In this document: piece by piece, positions 12,833 through 19,854 of the stretch | Position numbering within the stretch: position 1 is the first letter of the stretch | Layout: each line of letters starts with the position of its first letter | Origin: a virus | Strand: one strand, 5' to 3' | IMG/VR virus record: IMGVR_UViG_3300035698_010011 | Location: 1 to 22,053 of that record | DNA: 22,053 nucleotides | Translations under genes and position numbers: made by a program | Notes under the pieces: model-generated | What the model saw: the letters and a program-made list of their open reading frames with translations, nothing else | What the model was told of the DNA's origin: nothing | The model's database searches: none

Positions 12833-14791
12833 ATGGTAAATTATAAAGCTACATCTGCAATAGGAATTGCAATTTTAATTCTTGTTGCTACTCTTGGATA
12901 TAATTTAACTGAATTTTCTTATTATTGTGATAATGAACCTGAAAAATTAATCGAATGTAATTATGGAATTTCAGGAGGATTAGGGACTAGATGTTATTTA
13001 AACGAAGAGCATAATAGGTGGGATTATTGTAAAACTGGATGGGAAAGAGTAATGGATCATATAGAAATTAGTTTTGACAGTATTAGTGCTTTTGAATTTG
13101 AAAACATTAAAGACTATAATGCTGAAACAAAAGAGATAACTATTTCAGATACTTTCTTAAAACTATGGACAACAAATGAAGTAGCAAGATACAAGTTATT
13201 AGAAAACACAGATGTTTGTGTTTATAATTGTTATGCGATTGGAAGTGCAACCTTAAATGAAAAAGGAAGATTATTTGATGATAGAGATTTTATAGATGAT
13301 AAAGAAATCAATGTTGCATTAAATAATAAGATATATATTTCTAATAATAGGGAATTAAAAACAAGAACATTTATTTCAACAGAAACAATATGTAAGGATA
13401 AAATTGAGTTTTCAGATTGTATTAAGGAAGATGTAATAGTTGAAGAAGAATATTATGAATATAATTGGGTAGAATATAATGGAGAAGTTGTAGAACCAAA
13501 TAGTTATTATTGGAAGTTAGAAGCAAGTAAGGATGCAGAACAATCTGTTGATTGGGCAGTTAGTATGTTTGGAATATCTTTAGAAGAAGTTAGAGAAGAT
13601 TGGGCATGGTGGATAGGAACTGCACCTGACCTTTATTGGAAATTAAATGAAGCATCTGGAAATGCATTAGATAGTTCAGGCAATAGTGTTACATTAACTA
13701 ATACTGGTATAACTTATGCTGCAGGTAAACTTAACAACGCAGCTTCTAGTGACGGTGCAGATAGAAATTTATTAACAACAACAACAACAACCTTTACAAC
13801 TAATGATTTTACTATTGCTTATTGGATAAAATCTTCTGATGCAGCAACAGGAATAGTTTATGGAGATAATGATGCATGGACAACTGTAACAACTTTTGGT
13901 AGTTCATTAAATGGTGGTGGAGCTGGTAAGATAGATTTTCAATGGAGTGGTGGAACATTACAATCTGCACAAACAGATTTAAATAATGGTTCATGGCACA
14001 GGGTTGTAGTAGTTAGAGAAGGGTTAGGCGCAGGAGAACTGAAGATGTATATTGATGGAGATACAACTCCAGATGCTACAACAACAGCAAATGTAGATTT
14101 TACAGCACAGGGATGGATGTTATTTGATAATGTTGGAGTTGCACCATTTGAAGGAAGTATAGATGATTTCCAAGTGTTTAATGGATTAGCATGGACTACA
14201 GGAGATGTAACAGAAGATTGGAATAATGGTTTAGGAAAAGAAGGAGAAGTTGTAGATCCAAGATTTGCAAATGCAACATTGTCTTTTCCAGCTAATGCTA
14301 CAAACTTTACAATTCCCAATCCAACATTAGGATGTAACTTTACAGGTAGTCCACAAAATAATATAACAGATGTGCAAGTATTAGTTTATGATAGTGCAGA
14401 CAACTTAGAATATGATAGCACAGAAAGTGGGTTGGAATCAATCAGCTATAATAAAACAAACTGGCAACCTAATCTTCCTGAAGTAGATAGTTATTACTGG
14501 AGTTGTTTTATGCTTGGCGACGGAGGATTGAACGCTTCAACTATGAATTGGACTTTCAATATATTATTAAATATAAGTGGTTATGTTTTAGATGCAAATG
14601 GAGATTTTTCTGAAGCAACAATAGGAATACTTAATCAAACATCTAATAAATTAGTGGCTAATGTTTCCACAAATGGTTCTGGATTCTATTCATATGGCCC
14701 TTTAGATTCAGGAAATTATACAGTTTTTGCTTATAACGAATCTAATTTTAGTAGAGGTGGAGATATAAAACCTCATGTTATAATACCATGA
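12833..14791 (+). CDS. Membrane-anchored LamG/Ig-like/CarboxypepD-reg adhesin
   Basis: A 652-residue protein; ATG 12833, one base after the previous stop, is preferred to TTG 12818. Residues 8-25 (AIGIAILILVATLGYNL) are a membrane anchor or signal. Residues 32-200 hold several Cys (C32, C42, C54, C66, C129, C133, C187, C196), probably disulphides. Residues 265-452 are a LamG/concanavalin-like domain (DLYWKLNEASG, FTIAYWIKS, WHRVVVVRE, MYIDGD, GSIDDFQVFN). Residues 483-577 are Ig-like, and 580-640 a carboxypeptidase-regulatory-like strand set. Many sequons lie in the last third. An AAC tract at 13774-13791 codes for a Thr run. An extracellular binding protein is the likely role. Confidence 0.75.
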   Translation: MVNYKATSAIGIAILILVATLGYNLTEFSYYCDNEPEKLIECNYGISGGLGTRCYLNEEHNRWDYCKTGWERVMDHIEISFDSISAFEFENIKDYNAETKEITISDTFLKLWTTNEVARYKLLENTDVCVYNCYAIGSATLNEKGRLFDDRDFIDDKEINVALNNKIYISNNRELKTRTFISTETICKDKIEFSDCIKEDVIVEEEYYEYNWVEYNGEVVEPNSYYWKLEASKDAEQSVDWAVSMFGISLEEVREDWAWWIGTAPDLYWKLNEASGNALDSSGNSVTLTNTGITYAAGKLNNAASSDGADRNLLTTTTTTFTTNDFTIAYWIKSSDAATGIVYGDNDAWTTVTTFGSSLNGGGAGKIDFQWSGGTLQSAQTDLNNGSWHRVVVVREGLGAGELKMYIDGDTTPDATTTANVDFTAQGWMLFDNVGVAPFEGSIDDFQVFNGLAWTTGDVTEDWNNGLGKEGEVVDPRFANATLSFPANATNFTIPNPTLGCNFTGSPQNNITDVQVLVYDSADNLEYDSTESGLESISYNKTNWQPNLPEVDSYYWSCFMLGDGGLNASTMNWTFNILLNISGYVLDANGDFSEATIGILNQTSNKLVANVSTNGSGFYSYGPLDSGNYTVFAYNESNFSRGGDIKPHVIIP

Positions 14792-15171
14792 AAGTAAAAT
14801 ATCTATTATGTCTAGCAATTCTATTAATATGTTCTGGCCTTATTTCCTCTTATGATGCACCTAGTTATAACTCTGTTAATCTTTCTTTGACAGACAGTTA
14901 TACAGCACCAAGTTATATGTCTGTAAACCTTACATTAGATGGAGCTGTAACCCCTACTGAATGTTCACCTACAATAAACCAAGACTGGTTAATAACAGAT
15001 GAGCAGATTTGTGATGGAGTTTCAAGAGATATTGGGACTGGTTCAATAAAAATTGGAGTATCGGGTAAGTTAATATTAATAAATGAAGCTAATGTTAGTG
15101 CATCAGGATTAGAATTATTGGTATCAGGAGATAAGGTTTTTATAAATCATGGGAGTGAATTAAGAATATAA
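14788..15171 (+). CDS. Small exported protein with repeats
   Basis: A 127-residue protein coupled to the adhesin by an ATGA overlap. The N-terminus (MKVKYLLCLAILLICSGLISS) is a clear Sec signal, possibly of lipoprotein type with a Cys in the hydrophobic core. It is followed by the duplicated motif DAPSYNSVNLSL / TAPSYMSVNLTL, then PTECSPTINQDWLITDEQIC and a beta-rich end. Two of the three mature cysteines could pair. The APSYxSVNLxL repeat is a pattern I associate with secreted DPANN proteins. A short right-handed-coil-like end (GSIKIGVSGKLILINEANV...) fits a stalk. Function is unknown. Confidence 0.7.
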   Translation: MKVKYLLCLAILLICSGLISSYDAPSYNSVNLSLTDSYTAPSYMSVNLTLDGAVTPTECSPTINQDWLITDEQICDGVSRDIGTGSIKIGVSGKLILINEANVSASGLELLVSGDKVFINHGSELRI

Positions 15172-15512
15172 TGGCAAGTATATCTACATTTGATAGTGCA
15201 TATTTTGATCAAGCTTGTTTTGGTTGTTTTTCTTTTTCAGAAGATATAACCTTAGTTTCAACAGAGATTAATGGTAGATATAAGATTTTTACTGAGAAAT
15301 TAACCTTAAATGATACAATAACAAAGTTAGTTCAGAAACAAATTACTGAAAGTATTACATTAACTGATGATTTAGACTTGGGTTTCTTAATCAAAAGATT
15401 AATTGAGGTTAATAATATTGAGCCTAAAATCGCAGAAGTAGGTAATATCAATCCAAATATATCTCTCGTAGATAATGTTGTTCCAAAAATAAATGTAATT
15501 AATGTTCCATAG
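15171..15512 (+). CDS. Repeat-containing structural-type protein
   Basis: A 113-residue protein whose ATG overlaps the preceding TAA (TAATG). It contains the repeated strand motif of E-x-(I/L)-T-L-x-D type (SEDITLVS, TEKLTLND, TESITLTDD), seen in beta-rich phage and archaeal surface proteins, and ends in a degenerate IEPKIAEVGN/INPNISLVDN/VVPKINVINV repeat. No signal peptide is seen, unlike its three upstream neighbours. It is the last gene of the surface cassette and is followed by a new promoter. It may be an intracellular virion part. Confidence 0.6.
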   Translation: MASISTFDSAYFDQACFGCFSFSEDITLVSTEINGRYKIFTEKLTLNDTITKLVQKQITESITLTDDLDLGFLIKRLIEVNNIEPKIAEVGNINPNISLVDNVVPKINVINVP

Positions 15513-15514
15513 AT

Positions 15515-15552
15515 AAATATATAAAATATGTAAACTTACTAAATATATAAAA
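15515..15552 (+). promoter_or_regulatory. Tandem-TATA promoter of the neck module
   Basis: AAATATATAAAA at 15515-15526 is repeated at 15541-15552, with TAAACTTACT between them; the same arrangement precedes the gene at 17628. From TATATAAA at 15518 a start near 15547 is predicted, giving a leader of about 40 bases with Shine-Dalgarno GAGGTT at 15575-15580 before ATG 15586. Confidence 0.6.
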
Positions 15553-15585
15553 AATGCTAAATAAAATACAGATCGAGGTTGAAAA

Positions 15586-16476
15586 ATGAGTAATGTAATT
15601 AGGTGGGAAGTAAATGAAGCTAATCAGATAGATTATAATCAATCATTAGTTTATAGATCATCGTCTGAAGATGGCACTTATGCATTAATCTCTACACAAT
15701 CAATTACAGATAATACCTATAATGATGAAGATGGAAATTCAAGTAGTTGGTATAAAGTAAAGTTTAATAACAGTTCTACTTCTAAAGCATCAGCACTTTC
15801 TGAAGCATTGAAGGCTGCAACATTCATAGGATATTGTTCAGTTACAGATGTTAGGGATATGACTAATATTACTACTGATGATTTGTCTGATACGGAGGTT
15901 GGTAATTTAATCCAGGATGCAGCAATTCAGTTAAATAAAGACATAAATGTTGAAGTAGTTAGAGAAAGAATTGAATCAATAGATACATTAAGAAGTAATG
16001 ATATTAATGGGACTAACACAACTTTCTATGTAAGAAATTGGGAAGGAAGATATATTTCTGATAAAGATGATGACGCAGAGGTCACAACTTCTGATTTAGA
16101 TGTAATTTATAAGGATTCTGATGGTACTGAAACTTCTGCAACTGTATCTTCAATAACTCCAGCAGAAGGTAAATTTGTTATGGCTACTGCTCCAGATAAC
16201 CAAGAAGTTTATGTTTCTTATAATTGGTCTGCTAGAGATGCATCAATTCCTGATGGTTCAATAAGATTGGCTTGCAAACTTCTCTCTGCAGCATATTGTT
16301 ATTCTAAGATTAATATCGGAAGGCCAATTAAAACAGATTTTGGAAACACTAAGATTACTCGTGATATGGGTTCTTATAATCACTATGTTAAAAGATACAA
16401 TGATGAGATTGATAAAATAAATTCTTCTTGGGGAGGATCGCTTTCTGCTTTTGCAGATAGTCCATATACTGTATAA
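15586..16476 (+). CDS. Head-tail adaptor with an FN3-like N-terminus
   Basis: A 296-residue protein. Residues about 84-125 (YCSVTDVRDMTNITTDDLSD, then EVGNLIQDAAIQLNKDIN) match the start of gp6/gp15-type head-tail adaptors, which ring the portal. IPDGSIRLACKLLSAAYCYSKI near residues 222-243 is the next core helix. Residues 1-75 instead look like a fibronectin-III-like beta-sandwich (VIRWEVNEANQIDYNQSLVY, EDGTYALIS, SSSWYKVKF), not usual for adaptors. A beta-rich insert (about 145-215) separates the helices. It has a Shine-Dalgarno and its own promoter. It begins the neck module. Confidence 0.7.
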   Translation: MSNVIRWEVNEANQIDYNQSLVYRSSSEDGTYALISTQSITDNTYNDEDGNSSSWYKVKFNNSSTSKASALSEALKAATFIGYCSVTDVRDMTNITTDDLSDTEVGNLIQDAAIQLNKDINVEVVRERIESIDTLRSNDINGTNTTFYVRNWEGRYISDKDDDAEVTTSDLDVIYKDSDGTETSATVSSITPAEGKFVMATAPDNQEVYVSYNWSARDASIPDGSIRLACKLLSAAYCYSKINIGRPIKTDFGNTKITRDMGSYNHYVKRYNDEIDKINSSWGGSLSAFADSPYTV

Positions 16477-16685
16477 TGGCTAATGGTGGCTTAAACATAT
16501 CAATAAGTGAATTTAAAAGAATGAAGAATTCAGATAAACTTGATTTATTATTTGAAAATGTTGTCCATATACGAACAAGTCTTAATGATTACAAGTTACA
16601 TAAAAAAATACAATATGTTTGGCTTTCAGTTATCACAGTTTTCATTGCTCCTTTTTTTGGAATAAAGAAATTAGTAGGGTGGTAA
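16476..16685 (+). CDS. Small XhlA-like membrane protein
   Basis: A 69-residue protein; ATG overlaps the previous TAA. Residues about 15-45 form an amphipathic coiled helix (MKNSDKLDLLFENVVHIRTS), followed by a single membrane segment (YVWLSVITVFIAPFFGI, about 47-63) and a short basic end (KKLVGW). Coil followed by one C-terminal transmembrane helix is the layout of XhlA-type haemolysin/holin-accessory proteins. Its place inside the neck module is unexpected for a lysis gene. Membrane tethering of some kind is supported; lysis is only a guess. Confidence 0.65.
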   Translation: MANGGLNISISEFKRMKNSDKLDLLFENVVHIRTSLNDYKLHKKIQYVWLSVITVFIAPFFGIKKLVGW

Positions 16686-17552
16686 ATGGTACTTTTAAAT
16701 GTTAGAGAGATTAGAAAAGAAATAGAATATCTAGGTAATGATGTTGTAGTCAGGCTAGTAACTGATGATTCTTATACTGACCATGGAGATCCAATTGAAG
16801 AATTAGGCAGCACTAAGGTTTCTTACACAAGTGGAGATGATAATATTACTCAAAATTATGGTGTAAATTGGCTGGCCCAAACATTTACAACAACTGCAGA
16901 CACTACTCCCCCTATTTCCGATGGAGGAGATGACTTCAATTTAACAAATCTTAAATTAAAACTTTATAGAGTTGGAGATCCTGGAACAATAACAGTTAGT
17001 GTTAGAGCAACAAGTAGTGGAGTTCCAACAGGAACTGATTTATCAACTGGAAATTTAGATGGCGACCAATTAACAACTGATACAGATGGCGAGTGGAAAA
17101 CAATAGATATGTCTAGTTATACCTTATCTGGAGGCGTTTCCGGAACACAATATTCAATAATTATAAGGTCTACTACAGGAGATTCTAATAATTATGTAGC
17201 TGTTTTAGGAGATCATACTTCTGCAAGTTATACAGGTGGCCAGAGATTAACAAGCGCAGATTCTGGAGTAAATTGGTCTGCTCAAGCAAGTACAGATATA
17301 ATGTTTAATGTTTATGGAGATGCTGCTGCAGTTAAGGCATTTGCACAGATTTTGACACAAGAAGACGAATTAGTTAGCGAAGGAGTATTCCAATCTGGAG
17401 ATATTTTGTTCTGGTTTAAATCAGATGCAAGTAATATTTCTAGAGGAAATCGTGTTAAGTGGAATAGTCAATGGTATGAGATAAATGAAGTTGTACCACA
17501 TTATGCAGCAGATACTATTTATGCGTTAGAAGCAAGAACTCAGAAGATTTAA
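16686..17552 (+). CDS. Head closure protein with inserted beta domain
   Basis: A 288-residue protein starting right after the preceding stop. Residues 1-40 (VREIRKEIEYLGNDVVVRLV, then DHGDP) and 215-288 (VKAFAQILTQEDELVSEGVF, GDILFWF, RVKWNSQWYEINEVV, YALEAR) together make one head-closure/stopper of SPP1 gp16 type, which seals the portal channel. Between them, residues about 42-213 hold a complete beta-sandwich domain (LTNLKLKLYRVGDPGTITVS, SGVPTGTDLSTG, QYSIIIRS, DIMFNVYG) of a kind common in secreted and fibre proteins. The normal closure protein is only about 110 residues, so this is a domain insertion. Confidence 0.75.
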   Translation: MVLLNVREIRKEIEYLGNDVVVRLVTDDSYTDHGDPIEELGSTKVSYTSGDDNITQNYGVNWLAQTFTTTADTTPPISDGGDDFNLTNLKLKLYRVGDPGTITVSVRATSSGVPTGTDLSTGNLDGDQLTTDTDGEWKTIDMSSYTLSGGVSGTQYSIIIRSTTGDSNNYVAVLGDHTSASYTGGQRLTSADSGVNWSAQASTDIMFNVYGDAAAVKAFAQILTQEDELVSEGVFQSGDILFWFKSDASNISRGNRVKWNSQWYEINEVVPHYAADTIYALEARTQKI

Positions 17553-17555
17553 GAA

Positions 17556-17594
17556 AAATATATAAACTACATAAACTTACTAAATGTATATAAT
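17556..17594 (+). promoter_or_regulatory. Tandem-TATA promoter of the tail module
   Basis: AAATATATAAAC (17556-17567) and a second, weaker box TATATAAT (17587-17594) are again 26 bases apart, with TAAACTTACT (17572-17581) between, as before 15586. A start near 17588 gives a leader of about 40 bases with GAGGT at 17618-17622, five bases before ATG 17628. Confidence 0.6.
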
Positions 17595-17605
17595 CTGAGA
17601 TTATA
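17589..17605 (+). promoter_or_regulatory. Operator-like dyad at the tail promoter
   Basis: TATAATCT (17589-17596) and AGATTATA (17598-17605) are perfect reverse complements about a single G. The dyad covers the second TATA box and the predicted start site, a position where a repressor would block transcription. The sister promoter at 15515-15552 lacks it. Confidence 0.45.
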
Positions 17606-17627
17606 TGTAAAATACCTGAGGTATAAA

Positions 17628-18107
17628 ATGGTTACAATAAATAAAGCTACATTAAGCAGCAATGTTTGGAAGAACTTCTACGATAGAATAAAAGCACAAG
17701 TTAAAACTGTGTCTACATCTGATGGAAGAATAAGAACAGTTCAAAATTATACTGATTCTTTTCCGGATAGTGAGATAGACAATAAAGATGCTTATCCCAT
17801 AATAGTTATCGAATCTCCAATTGTTCAATGGAATGATCAACCTTCTTTTACTCAAACTAAAAAAGCTACCATGATTACTGTAAATATGGAAGTTTATGAT
17901 TCTAAAAGTGAAAGCGCTGAATTGTTAATAGATTCAGTTAATAATGCTATTGAAACTTATCGTAAGAGCCTTAGAGATCTGGGATTAAGATTTGTTAAGT
18001 TAGAATCTATGGATAATGATGAAGTATTTAGAGGAAAAATTAAAGTGCATGTTAGGAGGGCTGTTTGGACTATGGAGTTTATCTTCACGCCAACTGTAAC
18101 TTATTAA
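17628..18107 (+). CDS. Tail terminator-like (tail completion) protein
   Basis: A 159-residue protein. The order N-terminal helix, VQNYTDSFPDSEIDNKDAYP followed by IIVIESP, the strand MITVNMEVYDSK, the helix ESAELLIDSVNNAIETYRKS and closing strands HVRRAVWTMEFIFT fits the gpU/gp17-type fold that caps the tail tube and joins it to the head. It lies between head closure and gp10-like genes, the usual neck order in siphoviruses. Shine-Dalgarno GAGGT and the tandem-TATA promoter precede it. Called by fold pattern and order rather than by a unique motif. Confidence 0.65.
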   Translation: MVTINKATLSSNVWKNFYDRIKAQVKTVSTSDGRIRTVQNYTDSFPDSEIDNKDAYPIIVIESPIVQWNDQPSFTQTKKATMITVNMEVYDSKSESAELLIDSVNNAIETYRKSLRDLGLRFVKLESMDNDEVFRGKIKVHVRRAVWTMEFIFTPTVTY

Positions 18108-18523
18108 TGGTTGTCCAAATGACTATGGGTGAACAGATGAGATATTTGAAAAATTTGCCAAGGAATATGGAAAGAGAATTATCTAAAACTAATGAATCTT
18201 TTATTATTAAAGTTATTAAATCTGCTAAATTAAGGGTTCCGAAAGACACTGGATCCCTGAAAGAAGACATAAAAAGGAAACCAGTTAGAAAAGGAACAAA
18301 TGTTAGAATTTGGAAGATAGTAGCAGATAATCCGGCAGCAGCACCACAAGAATTCGGATTTACACCACACTTTGCTCCAATATTGAATTCTTCTAAGATG
18401 GCTCCTGGAATCTACTTTGTAAGGAAAAATACACCATTTATGCTACCCGCTATAGAACATAATTTATCCACATTCGCACAACAATTAAATAACTCTGCTG
18501 CTAAAGGCATAATGAAAACATGA
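18107..18523 (+). CDS. HK97 gp10-like neck/tail protein
   Basis: A 138-residue protein. The ATG at 18107 overlaps the previous TAA; the frame is open for 14 codons upstream, but that lies within the preceding gene. The core KLRVPKDTGSLKEDIKRKPV, the EFG motif (APQEFGFTPHFAP) and the end RKNTPFMLPAIEHNLSTFAQ are the signature of the HK97 gp10-like family (P-x-D-T-G-x-L ... E-F-G ... P-F-x-x-P-A). These proteins belong to the head-tail joining region. The start could also be Met5 or Met7. Confidence 0.8.
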   Translation: MVVQMTMGEQMRYLKNLPRNMERELSKTNESFIIKVIKSAKLRVPKDTGSLKEDIKRKPVRKGTNVRIWKIVADNPAAAPQEFGFTPHFAPILNSSKMAPGIYFVRKNTPFMLPAIEHNLSTFAQQLNNSAAKGIMKT

Positions 18524-18582
18524 ATATTCACGAAAAGATAGACTCCAAGACTCCCAAAGTCGGGAAAGAAGAATTAAATAAT

Positions 18583-18596
18583 AGGAGGATAAATAA
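18583..18596 (+). promoter_or_regulatory. Strong leader motif of the tail-tube gene
   Basis: AGGAGGATAAATAA is identical to 8708-8721 before the decoration gene. GGAGG (18584-18588) is ten bases from ATG 18599 and works as a strong Shine-Dalgarno. The 75-base gap before it holds only a poor short frame from 18520. Confidence 0.6.
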
Positions 18597-18598
18597 TC

Positions 18599-19177
18599 AT
18601 GGCACAAGCTAATGAACCAGATGCTTGGACTGAAAGATTTTTATTGACTATCCAGAAAAAGGGTGGAACTGCTAGTAATTACTACGCATATATCACTACT
18701 TATGACATTTCTGGTGGAGATAAAGACTTTTCACAAATAGCAAATGGTAAGGGTGGAAGAATCAAGAATTTTTCACCACAGACTGAAATAGAAATTACTA
18801 TGGAAGGTTATGCTACAGAAGTAGGTAATACTGCGGGTTTTTTTGATCTAATCAATTCAACAACTGCAGATGCATCACAACCATTGTCTTTTCCAACAGA
18901 TCATTCGAGAGATTTGTTTTTGCTTTCAATAATGCATACAACTTACGAATCGCAAACAAGTGCGGTTGCAGTTACTACTCAAGATGAAAGAGCATTGAGA
19001 GAGACTTACAAGAATGGACATTTCACAAGTGTACTAACTTCATTTACTGATGGAATTTGTAAATTCACATTGAAATACAAAGTAACACCATTCGACAAAG
19101 ATGCATCATCTAATGTAACATACGAGTCTACAGATGGAAGTACAACTTCAACTTTACCTGCAATAACTTACACATAA
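18599..19177 (+). CDS. Major tail tube protein
   Basis: A 192-residue beta-rich protein that stacks in rings to form the tail tube. The pattern ERFLLTIQKKGGTASNYYAY at the start, GGRIKNFSPQTEIEITMEGY (strand then E-x-E-I-T), DLFLLSIMHTT, ERALRETYKNGHFTSVLTSF and KFTLKYKVTPFD near the end fits tail-tube proteins of siphoviruses. Place between the gp10-like gene and the two chaperone-like genes is diagnostic. A strong leader precedes it and a T-rich terminator follows, as expected for a high-copy virion protein. No Ig-like extension is fused. Confidence 0.82.
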   Translation: MAQANEPDAWTERFLLTIQKKGGTASNYYAYITTYDISGGDKDFSQIANGKGGRIKNFSPQTEIEITMEGYATEVGNTAGFFDLINSTTADASQPLSFPTDHSRDLFLLSIMHTTYESQTSAVAVTTQDERALRETYKNGHFTSVLTSFTDGICKFTLKYKVTPFDKDASSNVTYESTDGSTTSTLPAITYT

Positions 19178-19182
19178 GCAGG

Positions 19183-19213
19183 TATTTTATTTTATTTTTT
19201 ATTTTTTTAATTT
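19183..19213 (+). terminator. T-rich terminator after the tail-tube gene
   Basis: Five T-runs separated by single or double A begin six bases after the tail-tube stop. It is the second of only two such tracts in the window. The next gene has its own Shine-Dalgarno (AGGAGA, 19219-19224), so read-through must supply it, as no TATA box is obvious. Confidence 0.7.
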
Positions 19214-19228
19214 AGAACAGGAGAAATA

Positions 19229-19522
19229 ATGGACACAGAAATACAAAAAAGAATAGAGAGAAAAGGAATTGTAATTAGTCGTATCCCTGATTGGGCTAAA
19301 GAACTTTTTATTAGTCGTGCTCAGGAAGAATTCTGTGATGATTATGGTATGTGTTTGGCTGCATTGATAAAGGAGAGTGGGGAGTATAACCAACTTAAAT
19401 CAATGTTTTTCAATAATCAACTCAATGCTAAGATTATATTGGATGAAAATAAGATTGATGAAGATAAAGGTATTACTTTTGGTAATGGTAAAAAATTAAA
19501 TCCAAACGGAGGTAAAAAATGA
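19229..19522 (+). CDS. Hypothetical protein between tube and chaperones
   Basis: A 97-residue protein with a good Shine-Dalgarno (AGGAGA) and an ATGA overlap with the next gene. Residues about 12-55 (GIVISRIPDWAKELFISRAQ, EEFCDDYGMCLAALIKE) look like a ribbon-helix-helix-type or short helical domain: "I-x-x-I-P-x-x-x-K-x-x-F" then "F-x-D-Y-G-M-x-L" is a pattern I recall in archaeal and phage small proteins. The C-terminus (NPNGGKK) is flexible. It could be a regulator or a tail-assembly factor; neither is shown. Confidence 0.65.
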   Translation: MDTEIQKRIERKGIVISRIPDWAKELFISRAQEEFCDDYGMCLAALIKESGEYNQLKSMFFNNQLNAKIILDENKIDEDKGITFGNGKKLNPNGGKK

Positions 19523-19854
19523 GTAAAATAGACGATCTAATTTCTCCAAAGAAAGAAATAACTTTTAGAAATGAAAAGTTCATGATTGAGGCAGGATTCA
19601 CTTTAGAAGAGACACCTGTTCTTCAAAAAGCTTTTGCTCCTAATGGAAGTTTAGAAATGAAAGCTGATGCCATGAAAGAGATTCTTAAAATAATTGTTAG
19701 AAAATTGTATCCTGTTGCTACAGAAGATAAAATTTCTAAAGTTGATGTTAAATATTCTGCAGATCTTCTTGAAGTGTTCTATCAATTAGATGACACTAAC
19801 GAAGACGAAAAGGAAAGAATAAAGAAGATTTTAGAGAAAGGAAGGACGAAATAA
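19519..19854 (+). CDS. Tail assembly chaperone-like protein (gpG-like)
   Basis: A 111-residue protein. It starts with KKEITFRNEKFMIEAGFTLE, followed by helices EMKADAMKEILKIIVRKLYP and VKYSADLLEVFYQLDD, a strand-hairpin plus helices typical of the first tail chaperone, which coats the tape measure before tube assembly. Its place just upstream of a second small helical protein and the tape measure is the standard location. No slippery heptamer was found near its end, so the usual ribosomal frameshift into the next frame appears absent. Confidence 0.68.
   Translation: MSKIDDLISPKKEITFRNEKFMIEAGFTLEETPVLQKAFAPNGSLEMKADAMKEILKIIVRKLYPVATEDKISKVDVKYSADLLEVFYQLDDTNEDEKERIKKILEKGRTK

Noticed and set aside
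13774-13791. (AAC)6 microsatellite as a phase-variation switch
   Set aside because: The unit is three bases, so length change would only alter a Thr run and not switch the frame.
13939-14319. 126-codon minus-strand frame opposite the LamG domain
   Set aside because: The plus strand codes for a clear LamG domain in this interval, and the minus frame has no recognisable domain or start signal.
18520-18612. 30-codon frame (MNIHEKIDSK...) before the tail-tube gene
   Set aside because: It overlaps the strong leader and start of the tail-tube gene and has no motif or Shine-Dalgarno.
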